Assembly (NCBI GenBank): GCA_964605095.1
Contig: CAZSBS010000142.1
Coordinates: 1 to 12,651 of the forward strand
DNA: 12,651 bases
Direction of reading: 5' to 3'
Origin: JAUWQU01 sp964605095
Lineage (GTDB): Bacteria; Planctomycetota; Phycisphaerae; SM23-33
Position numbers and translations under genes: made by a program. Position 1 is the first letter of the stretch. Each line of letters opens with the position of its first letter. The notes under the pieces were generated by a model. That model saw only the letters and a list, made by a program, of their open reading frames with translations. It was not told the origin of the DNA and searched no databases. Positions 9,201-12,651 of the stretch are shown here, piece after piece.

Positions 9201-10167
9201 CGACCCGGACAACATCCAGTGGGCCCAGACCGTCCAGGAGGTCATCCCCGCATCGGGCGGGTACGCGGCCTACGACCTGGCCTACACGGTCGCCAGCGAC
9301 GTGGTCGGCGACAAGGCGTACATAGTGGACGCCAACGGCGCGGTGTTCATCGTGAGCATCACTTCGTCGACGACCTACTCCGTGGACTCCTACTACGTCA
9401 CCAACGGCACGCCGTGGGACGTGGCGGTTCAAGGCAACGTGGCGTACATCCTCGACGAGTTCCAGGGGCTCATTGCCCTCGACGTGTCGGCACCGGCGGC
9501 GCCCGCGAAGATCTCGTCGCTGGCCATATCCGAGATGGACTGGTCGAATCTGGCCGTCTCCGGCACGACGGCCGTGCTGAGCACGCCCACCGGCTTCCAG
9601 TTCGTGGACATTTCCGACCCTGCCAACATGCAGGTGACGTACACCTTCGACACTTTCACGTGGGGAGGCCAGCCGGCCATCGAAGGCACGACCGTGGCCT
9701 TGCCGCTGCAAACGGCCGGGGTCGCCCTGGTTTCCCTGGCCGCTCCGATGGCCTGCGAGCCGTCGCACAGCGAGGCCACGGGCTTGGACCGACCGTCGCA
9801 GGCAATGCCGAGCACCTTGGCCGACGTCATGGCTGCCGTCCTGGCCGGTGCGAGCCGGCTCGACACGCAGCCGGGGACCGCCATTGACGTCAAACCGACG
9901 CCGGCCGACGACATGGACGACATCACGTTTAAGCCCAGTCTCAGCCTCGCGGCTACGCCGGCCGCATTGCTGGCAGGCACGGGCCGCGCGGGTCAGACGG
10001 TTGCGGATGTTCTCCAACTGGCCCAGCCGTGGGCGTCCGAAGCTTCAGCCGGGCGTGAGTTGCACGGCGAACCGTTGCTGACCAGCTTGAACATCGACAT
10101 CACGGCCAAGCTCCGCAAGAACCGGCTGGATCCCGTCGGGCTGGACGTGCTGACGATGAAGCGGTAG
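3271..10167 (+). CDS. Giant secreted multi-propeller protein with LEPRxLL motif, dockerin and cyclophilin domain
   Basis: 2298 residues. ATG 3271 is chosen for AGGGAG 8 bases upstream; an earlier in-frame TTG at 3211 lacks such a site. A basic N-terminus leads to the planctomycete LEPRxLL motif (48-54). Then, in order: seven FG-GAP/VCBS units with DFNxDG calcium-type loops (57-417); six Kelch motifs, IFGG...YDPATxxW (418-748); a cadherin-like domain (749-857); seven SBBP units, each opening with WSxYxGGS or a close variant (858-1303); two dockerin/EF-hand loops (GDTNLDGVVD and GDLDGDGDVD, 1304-1361); a cyclophilin-type prolyl isomerase (1438-1598); two Ig-like regions (1599-1842); and seven LVIVD units (1843-2159). 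The 139-residue tail has no recognised anchor or sorting signal. The three seven-unit arrays each predict a seven-bladed propeller. The protein is probably exported and involved in surface adhesion or polymer binding, which is inference. It ends 36 bases before the convergent zinc-ribbon gene. Confidence 0.92.
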   Translation: MSPASRAMELLRKQYWTVLAHMRQGRHRPRGSACEFTMPHWPCKLEQLEPRLLLSAVSFAPQVAYPTGSYSCGVVNGDFNNDGMADLAVVNGDSATLSVLLNNGDGIFAAKTDYVTGSVYSSEGHTGPFGLAAGDLNGDGDLDLVTANGTANSVSVLINNGDGTFAQHVDYPTGGGAVDVIVADFNLDGIMDLAVTTDASSLDLLFGNASGTFSLPAPVDYAITNGGWRLATGDFNGDGCPDLVVADCGMFAPDQPPPGNTISVLLNNGDGTFAATTDYTTGSGPLGVTVKDFSGDGVPDLAVANRGGNSISIFLGTGIGIFSAKTDYAAGTGPYDLTSGDFNNDGKQDLAVANMYSNNISVLLGNGDGTFAVKTDFASGGHPASITAGDFNNDGKLDLASGSGGDDSVNVFLNRSQANAGWVADAPVQTARDQFAAAVVDSKICIFGGNAYPGGYNLKSTEIFDPATQTWSYGADNEHNGGEGVEELTGAAIDGKFYVFGAWGGIGPGGYYGNINFSEMYDPATDQWTSLAPKPTPVSGAPSVVYNGEIYIFGGAFAWNDEEGETHQTEYDVVEAYNPATDSWRTVTNMPFLLFAEAVAVVGDKVFVIGGFDISLGQTVSTVTAFDFQIGLWTTSGFAEMPIPRGTTYGAPAPVIDGKIYLIGGFTGTVTEEDFKAWPLDRVDIYDPTADTWTMGPFLPAPRGGNCEMVTIGNTIYLISGQDPYHTSDDDPAYASSAVWSWQVPANPAPTLTNITRDVASPGSLAFTEADFAGAFSNPATGDPLQDVMITALPSHGTLSLDDVLVTQGQVITAWDLGMLTYTPASSYAGTDSFGWNGSDGTQYAIEDASVYLTVVNVAWSTYFGGSLNEEVDGFAIDADGNKLIGGWTESSDLPSATNTFPAGVEVDGYIAKFDSSNTLLWSTYVGGSDDDTEVACVAVDSAGNAFISGVTGADDLSGAKNALHNPLGGGNDALLAKVSPSGTVLWSLYLGGSGDDGKDSQGHNDCVYVAVDASGNAYVTGTTRSSDFAGASGSYSGGTDCFVAKVSSDGLLQWASYFGGSGDDQVGGIVVNSAGRAVIAGVTSSAGLAAATNAYSGGATDAFVAEFDASGAVQWVTYLGGSGDDGGDLGGLPAGVALDSDGTVVMTGFTYSTDLAEALNTYSGDGDGFVSKINASGNILWSVYLSGSASGLTGGVDVAVDRRHNVFVVGATGFTTIEDSGVDGLVAKISPAGVLDWMVNVGGSANDLALSVALDSAGHVWIGGGTWSSDFPAANNTAPGGDPSHTDEPYNGYLAELDTPNFVAGDTNLDGVVDAADFIAMKRNFGTGTGATWGQGDLDGDGDVDFGDLQAMMRQFGSFCGIPPTFATDLPDQWVLTPGSRGLTIGIDGYDADSDALTISASCDNPLIHVSVPYDQGVATKLAVLHFTGSDGITPIGDITIQLLQGHANESLAVVQRFITLATTGYDSEGTVDPTADPFYTDVLVHRVIDDFMIQSGDAANGDGTGGSPLGEFNDSFDPALGFQGIGILAAANSGANTNDCQFFITEDPTTWLNGAHMIFGQVISGWDVLQQISEVSVDSSSKPHSNILLARVDIRDSQQDGSVEFTADAGFTGSADVTITLTDPDGNRVQKVITLTASADLGQRPVPSFDTNSIVVPPGASSQVTATFVDDNGAAIKSWIEADVPGLVGSVVTYDSNTGVVSINIPADFDLPSFTVTVYAEEAGDYANLDASKDTLFVNIAGDRPVISDVPTLAALAPGQIWQAVPTLTDDTPRDIIFTAQSGSPDVTVSVDPDTNQVTVQAGAGASGLYAVTLSAVEAGFNGDLAPATKTMWVVVQNAGDPAVIGMIDLADAGQTMGSTLDNNILYVARGDAGLAVYDVSDPSVPVLLDSLNLGGQAWDVQIQHAVRSSTGLDSVIAYVAMVDSGTAVVDVTDPGNIQLIDTLGTGAAAISVRVMGNLLLQSDWTYGLVVWDITDPDNIQWAQTVQEVIPASGGYAAYDLAYTVASDVVGDKAYIVDANGAVFIVSITSSTTYSVDSYYVTNGTPWDVAVQGNVAYILDEFQGLIALDVSAPAAPAKISSLAISEMDWSNLAVSGTTAVLSTPTGFQFVDISDPANMQVTYTFDTFTWGGQPAIEGTTVALPLQTAGVALVSLAAPMACEPSHSEATGLDRPSQAMPSTLADVMAAVLAGASRLDTQPGTAIDVKPTPADDMDDITFKPSLSLAATPAALLAGTGRAGQTVADVLQLAQPWASEASAGRELHGEPLLTSLNIDITAKLRKNRLDPVGLDVLTMKR

Positions 10168-10203
10168 CGGGCAATTGATGCCTGTAACGCAATAGCGTCA
10201 GTG

Positions 10204-10497
10204 CTATGGGTCCTGATCGACCGCGGGGTCTGGTTCGCGTCGGTACCTGAGGGTCTCGTACTGTTCAGGCAGCATGCGGACTCGACACTGGCTGCCACGC
10301 CCATCCTTGGGCCGACGTGCGACAGCCTCCCGCAGCTTGTCGTTCTCGATTGCGAGCGGCATGGCGAGCCCTCCGACCATGGCTGTGAGGTCGTCATCGA
10401 GGTAGTAGCCCCATGACTTCCCGCATGAGCAGTGCCGGACCTTGCGCATCTGCACCTTCTTCACGTCCAGACATTTGGGACAGTAGATCAGCTTCAT
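10204..10497 (-). CDS. Zinc-ribbon conserved hypothetical protein
   Basis: 97 residues, ATG 10497 with GAGGAG 5 bases upstream, ending at TAG 10204. The N-terminus MKLIYCPKC plus HCSCGKSWGYY gives four cysteines (6, 9, 23, 25) spaced as a small zinc ribbon. A DDDLTAMVGGLAMPLAIEN segment (34-52) follows and looks conserved-globular. The last 30 residues are charged and probably disordered. I recognise the general type (short zinc-ribbon proteins with a GYY..D....GG..P core, seen in planctomycetes and phage-like regions) but no function is known. It lies 122 bases downstream of the DUF2997 gene, farther than the other operon genes, and is the last gene before the convergent giant gene. A role as a nucleic-acid or protein-binding accessory is possible but not shown. 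Confidence 0.75.
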   Translation of the reverse strand: MKLIYCPKCLDVKKVQMRKVRHCSCGKSWGYYLDDDLTAMVGGLAMPLAIENDKLREAVARRPKDGRGSQCRVRMLPEQYETLRYRREPDPAVDQDP

Positions 10498-10619
10498 CGC
10501 GTCTCCTCGGGGCAGCAGCAGCTTCTGTCTGCGAATTACACCAGCGGGAGTTTTGATGGCTGCCAGGAGAAGATCATCCCGTCATGGTTGGCATTCGGCA
10601 AGTCTGCTTCTGCTCACTG
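10498..10619. other. Short intergenic gap between DUF2997 and zinc-ribbon genes
   Basis: 122 bases containing only the GAGGAG ribosome binding site of the zinc-ribbon gene. On the minus strand I see a few very short ATG frames that stop within several codons, and no hairpin with a T run. A separate promoter for the zinc-ribbon gene could be here, but I find no convincing hexamer pair. Confidence 0.5.
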
Positions 10620-10811
10620 TCACGCCTGTTCAAGGTCCTGCGTCTGTCCCATCATCGAATGATAAGCCTCTGCTGTGGGTTGTTCCGACAGCTTCGGGCC
10701 CAACGTCTGTTCCAGGAACCTGCTGGCGGCCTGGCAACTTGTGCCGGCATAGCCCTTGGTCTCCAGGCGGGTCTGGCCGGTCGGTGAGATTATGATCTCG
10801 ATGGTCTTCAT
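10620..10811 (-). CDS. DUF2997 family protein
   Basis: 63 residues. The start ATG 10811 overlaps the stop of the DUF1257 gene (ATGA at 10811-10808), so its translation is probably coupled. The sequence has the DUF2997 layout: a beta strand MKTIEIIISPTG, a turn with GYAGTSC (20-26), a helix 'AASRFLEQTLG' and a C-terminal T.E.Y segment. This is close to the usual family length of about 60 residues. The function is unknown. DUF2997 genes commonly sit next to DUF1257 genes, as here, including in cyanobacteria where DUF1257 is the Ycf35 family (from memory, not searched). The pairing and overlap suggest the two small proteins act together, perhaps as a complex with the AAA ATPase. Confidence 0.8.
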   Translation of the reverse strand: MKTIEIIISPTGQTRLETKGYAGTSCQAASRFLEQTLGPKLSEQPTAEAYHSMMGQTQDLEQA

Positions 10812-11176
10812 GCTTGACCTCCAGTCTGGATGGTCAGCTTGATCGAGCCATCGGGCAATGCTTGTTCAGTTACGCTGGCTCCGGCACGCCTGGCTTCCAA
10901 TTTTGCTTTCTCCACTGCGTAGGCCTGGAGTAGGCGGTCGAGTTGGGACTGCTCACCCCAGGCACCGTTGTAATTGTCGTAGTGCATCTGGCGGGCGTCG
11001 GTGTCGATGACCACGGGATACTGCCAGCCAGGTAGCCTGACGATCCAGCCGCGGGCCTTCTTGGTGAATATCATGGCCTCGCCCTCTACGGGTTGCTCCA
11101 GGCCCAGCCGCTGACACGCAGAGGCCAGGGCCACAGGATCTTTGATTTCAACTTGTATTGTCACGAGGTGGCTCAT
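10808..11176 (-). CDS. DUF1257 (Ycf35-like) protein
   Basis: 122 residues, ATG 11176 with GAAGGAG about 10 bases upstream. The pattern fits DUF1257: N-terminal MSHLVTIQVEIKDPVALASA with a following L..LG, then WIVRLPGWQYPVVID (48-62), the aromatic motif HYDNYNGAWG (69-78), then 'LDRLLQAYAVEKAK' (83-96), and a C-terminal strand with LPDGSIKLTI. The length matches the family. The biochemical role is unknown. Chloroplast Ycf35 is the best-known member name. Downstream it overlaps DUF2997 by four bases. Upstream lies a 139-base leader with a strong inverted repeat (11207-11283), suggesting that expression of this gene and those after it is tuned separately from the ThiF end of the operon. Confidence 0.88.
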   Translation of the reverse strand: MSHLVTIQVEIKDPVALASACQRLGLEQPVEGEAMIFTKKARGWIVRLPGWQYPVVIDTDARQMHYDNYNGAWGEQSQLDRLLQAYAVEKAKLEARRAGASVTEQALPDGSIKLTIQTGGQA

Positions 11177-11200
11177 AGGCCTTGTTCTCCTTCGCGGTAA

Positions 11201-11283
11201 AAGAATGCCCGCCCGGGATTTTGGCGGTCGTCGACGTCACAGTGATGATCTCGACCTGCCCATAAGGGCTATCCCGGGCGGGC
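11201..11283 (-). promoter_or_regulatory. Structured leader / attenuator-like inverted repeat upstream of DUF1257
   Basis: A perfect 13-bp inverted repeat, GCCCGCCCGGGAT at 11207-11219 and its complement at 11271-11283, encloses 51 bases. Two further stems fit inside it: 11226-11230 with 11252-11256 (5 bp) and 11258-11261 with 11266-11269 (4 bp, loop of 4). The linkers are 6, 1 and 1 bases, a compact three-way junction. On the minus strand the outer stem is followed by ATTCTTTTAC, so it also resembles an intrinsic terminator. It ends 30 bases before ATG 11176, leaving no room for a promoter between, so partial termination or attenuation fits better than a full operon end. No known riboswitch class is recognised. 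Confidence 0.45.
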
Positions 11284-11315
11284 GTGATTCAATGATGGGC
11301 TTTGTTCTTGCGTAT

Positions 11316-11531
11316 TCACGGCAGGTCAACCAGCCCATCGTCGGCAACATTGAGTCCTGCCGCGCGGGCTCGAATGATCGCTTCCTCATCGTCGATCATG
11401 CCAAGCTCATCCAAGGCCTGCACAACCGGGCGGCCTTCTACTGTGAAGACAGCCCAGCCCTGTTCCTCAGCCTGCTGAGCCGTGATGGGCAGACCCTCTC
11501 TGTGCCAGAAGGCATGGAAAGTCAGCGTCAT
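11316..11531 (-). CDS. Small conserved-looking acidic protein
   Basis: 71 residues from ATG 11531, with AAAGGAG 9 bases upstream; ATG 11537 (two residues longer, MTMTLTF) is the alternative but has only a 3-base spacing. The frame stays open far upstream, but that extension overlaps the two preceding genes and is rejected. The protein starts with a strand (TLTFHAFWHREGLPIT) and continues with a helix, a short strand (WAVFTVEGRPVV) and an acidic helix (ALDELGMIDDEEAIIRARAAG). It has no cysteines, signal peptide or membrane helix, so it is probably cytoplasmic. I do not recognise the family. It lies 32 bases after the 68-aa gene, in the same operon. Confidence 0.65.
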   Translation of the reverse strand: MTLTFHAFWHREGLPITAQQAEEQGWAVFTVEGRPVVQALDELGMIDDEEAIIRARAAGLNVADDGLVDLP

Positions 11532-11563
11532 GGTCATTGGCTCCTTTGGTTGGATGCGGGAGT

Positions 11564-11770
11564 TTAGAGTTTGAACGTACTGCCCACCGATGGATGGCGG
11601 TGGACCTCGTCCTGGAGCTTGTTCCGCAACCAGAACTCGATCTGGTCCAGTGTCTCGGCCGACACGCGGGAAATCCCCACCTGCGGCCGATGCGATTCGA
11701 ACTGGGCCAGGATGAATCTGCGGGTTTCGGCGCGGTTGATAAGGCAGGCGGGTCGTACTTGGCGGCTCAT
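11564..11770 (-). CDS. Small helical basic protein (conserved hypothetical)
   Basis: 68 residues. ATG 11770 is preceded by a near-perfect Shine-Dalgarno, GGAGGTGAT, and overlaps the stop of the 157-aa gene (ATGA), so its start is secure. The protein is rich in Arg/His and is predicted to be two helices: ETRRFILAQFESHR (15-28) and ETLDQIEFWLRNKLQDEV (39-56), joined by GISRVS. It ends in HRHPSVGSTF. The 'RVS' followed by a long amphipathic helix and a basic end is loosely reminiscent of small histone-fold or DNA-binding proteins, but the second helix is too short for a complete histone fold. I recognise a recurrent hypothetical-protein pattern (RVS..FLD.IE....LV...V..HPS.GKT), not a function. 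Confidence 0.7.
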   Translation of the reverse strand: MSRQVRPACLINRAETRRFILAQFESHRPQVGISRVSAETLDQIEFWLRNKLQDEVHRHPSVGSTFKL

Positions 11771-12240
11771 GGATCACCTCCGGCCGTCTTATGCGGGGGG
11801 AACATGATGTCCTGGGGCGGGCTGGGCAGAAGTCCACAGAGGAACTGGATCGTGTCGGCCCCGCTGAGTTCCATATCCGGGGACCAGCATTTGCGATCAC
11901 CATCCCAGTACAGCCAGCGATAGATCCCGGCCAGGATGGACTTTGCCTCGGCATTAGTCAGGCAGTCCATGAAGGCAATACCGGATGGAACGTCGGGTTG
12001 ACTCTCCGCGGCAGGCACAGAGGCATGTTCTACCTGATTCGCTGAGCCTGCCAATTTCGCCGGTTTCCAAAGAGCCTCGACAAACGCATCGCCCCGTTCA
12101 TCATGGTCCAGCCCAGGATCATCAGCGCCGTCGGTATCGTAGTCTCGGATGGCCATGATAACCTTGCATCCGACGGGGAACTGGACATCCTGGACCACGC
12201 CACCATGCACTGTTACGACGATGGGTTTCCGGGTGGTCAT
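11767..12240 (-). CDS. Conserved hypothetical protein following the ThiF gene
   Basis: 157 residues from ATG 12240, preceded by GGAGGAGGTGGAG and overlapping the ThiF stop as ATGA. An in-frame ATG at 12288 would add 16 residues inside the ThiF gene and is rejected. The N-terminus (VVTVHGGVVQDVQFPVG, then IRDYDTDGADD) is a recognisable short module of unknown function that recurs in plasmid- and operon-borne hypothetical proteins. A low-complexity linker (about 70-95) leads to a second globular part with 'AEAKSILAGIYRWLYWDGD' and 'GADTIQFLCGLL'. No signal peptide or membrane segment is present. Tight coupling to the E1-like gene suggests it works with it, perhaps as a substrate, adaptor or small modifier partner, but no C-terminal GG tail is present. 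Confidence 0.75.
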   Translation of the reverse strand: MTTRKPIVVTVHGGVVQDVQFPVGCKVIMAIRDYDTDGADDPGLDHDERGDAFVEALWKPAKLAGSANQVEHASVPAAESQPDVPSGIAFMDCLTNAEAKSILAGIYRWLYWDGDRKCWSPDMELSGADTIQFLCGLLPSPPQDIMFPPHKTAGGDP

Positions 12241-12651
12241 GTCGCTCCACCTCCTCCGCCTGCTTTCACGGAGACAGGCAATTCGCATGTAAGCTCACCG
12301 GCCAGGATGTTCAGTGTGGTGTCGGCATCCACAGGCATACCCCGCAAGTACTTGGTGAACTGCCCCACAGCAAGCCCCGCAGCGATGTTCGACGTGTAGA
12401 TCGTGCTCTTGGCAGTGCAGGCTCCAGCATGGGCCTGTTCCGGGGCGAAGAGCGTTGTGGGGTAATGGCGTCGGCTTGGTTCATCACCCGCGGCCAGGAT
12501 CCGTATGACCTCGGCGCTCATGCGGGTGTCGATGAACAACCTGACGCGGTCCTTCACGGCCTCCCAGATGAACGAGCGGGCAGATATCGAATCCACGCAG
12601 CAGAAGAGCACGTCGCCGATGGTCATGCTGCGGCGGAAGCGTTGCGGCTGA
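12237..12651 (-). CDS. ThiF/E1-like adenylyltransferase, C-terminal part
   Basis: The frame is open to the window edge (upstream codons read PQRFRRS before the first Met at 12626), so the N-terminus, with the nucleotide-binding glycine loop and its Arg, lies outside. The visible 137 residues begin at the typical ThiF strand GDVLFCCVDSISAR, where the Asp after CCV is the conserved metal/ATP-site residue, then IWEAVKDRVRLFIDTRM. Farther on, ACTAKSTIYTSNIAAGLAV contains the Cys-Thr segment that in E1-like enzymes precedes the crossover helix. The protein ends in a Gly5 run. ThiF/MoeB/E1 enzymes adenylate the C-terminus of ubiquitin-like or sulfur-carrier proteins. Here the partner genes are not thiamine or molybdopterin genes, so a role in protein modification is more likely. 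The putative modifier, E2 or JAB peptidase, if present, would lie upstream beyond the window. Confidence 0.85.
   Translation of the reverse strand, partial: QPQRFRRSMTIGDVLFCCVDSISARSFIWEAVKDRVRLFIDTRMSAEVIRILAAGDEPSRRHYPTTLFAPEQAHAGACTAKSTIYTSNIAAGLAVGQFTKYLRGMPVDADTTLNILAGELTCELPVSVKAGGGGGAT

Noticed and set aside
8772..9887. 371-codon plus-strand frame inside the giant gene
   Set aside because: It is a shadow in a GC-rich gene: Arg/His/Gly-rich composition with no domain, while the overlapping frame encodes clear LVIVD repeats.
9163..10017. 284-codon minus-strand frame
   Set aside because: Antisense shadow of the giant gene, Arg/Gly/Val-rich with no recognisable motif.
10168..10203. Possible terminator between the convergent giant and zinc-ribbon genes (ACGC-AATA-GCGT)
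   Set aside because: Only a 4-bp stem with no T run on either strand; too weak to call.
11532..11954. N-terminal extension of the 71-aa gene to 11954
   Set aside because: Low-complexity Pro/Arg/Ser sequence overlapping two better-supported genes; a proper ribosome binding site lies before ATG 11531.
12241..12288. Upstream ATG for the 157-aa gene
   Set aside because: It lies inside the ThiF gene, adds an Arg-rich leader, and a strong GGAGGAGG site sits just before ATG 12240.

Overview
The window looks like part of a metagenomic scaffold from a planctomycete-type bacterium (Planctomycetota, possibly Phycisphaerae). The main evidence is the 2298-residue secreted protein at 3271-10167. It starts with the planctomycete LEPRxLL export motif (LEQLEPRLLLSA) and carries FG-GAP, Kelch, SBBP, dockerin and LVIVD elements. 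The DNA is GC-rich, and start codons sit behind clear GGAG-type ribosome binding sites. No tRNA, rRNA, CRISPR array or transposase is visible.

Left part (1-1954). Three plus-strand genes lie in a row: the 3' end of a proline-rich protein; a secreted protein that joins a signal peptide and a Pro/Met-rich linker to an RHS-core tip and a Cys-rich, toxin-like C-terminal domain; and a small membrane-anchored beta-sandwich protein that could be its partner. A minus-strand remnant resembling a phage tail-tube protein follows. A run of exactly 100 N (1955-2054) marks a scaffold join, so the two sides need not be truly adjacent.

Middle (2055-10167). A minus-strand AAA ATPase of the Ycf46-like type, cut at its 3' end by the gap, is divergent from the 6.9-kb plus-strand gene. 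That gene encodes four consecutive beta-propellers (7 FG-GAP, 6 Kelch, 7 SBBP and 7 LVIVD units). These are separated by cadherin/Ig-like domains, a dockerin and a cyclophilin domain whose catalytic residues are all present.

Right part (10204-12651). Seven co-directional minus-strand genes run, in transcription order, as follows: a ThiF/E1-like adenylyltransferase (cut by the window end), a 157-aa conserved protein, a 68-aa protein, a ~71-aa protein, a DUF1257 (Ycf35-like) protein, a DUF2997 protein and a zinc-ribbon protein. Three of the junctions are ATGA stop/start overlaps, which points to one translationally coupled operon. A compact inverted-repeat structure with a three-way-junction layout sits in the leader of the DUF1257 gene. 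The AAA ATPase on the far side of the giant gene has the same orientation and probably belongs to the same functional set. The giant gene would then be an insertion that splits the set. An E1-like enzyme, a Ycf46-like AAA ATPase and small DUF1257/DUF2997 partners together suggest an uncharacterised protein-modification or protein-remodelling module. Its function is not known from the sequence alone.
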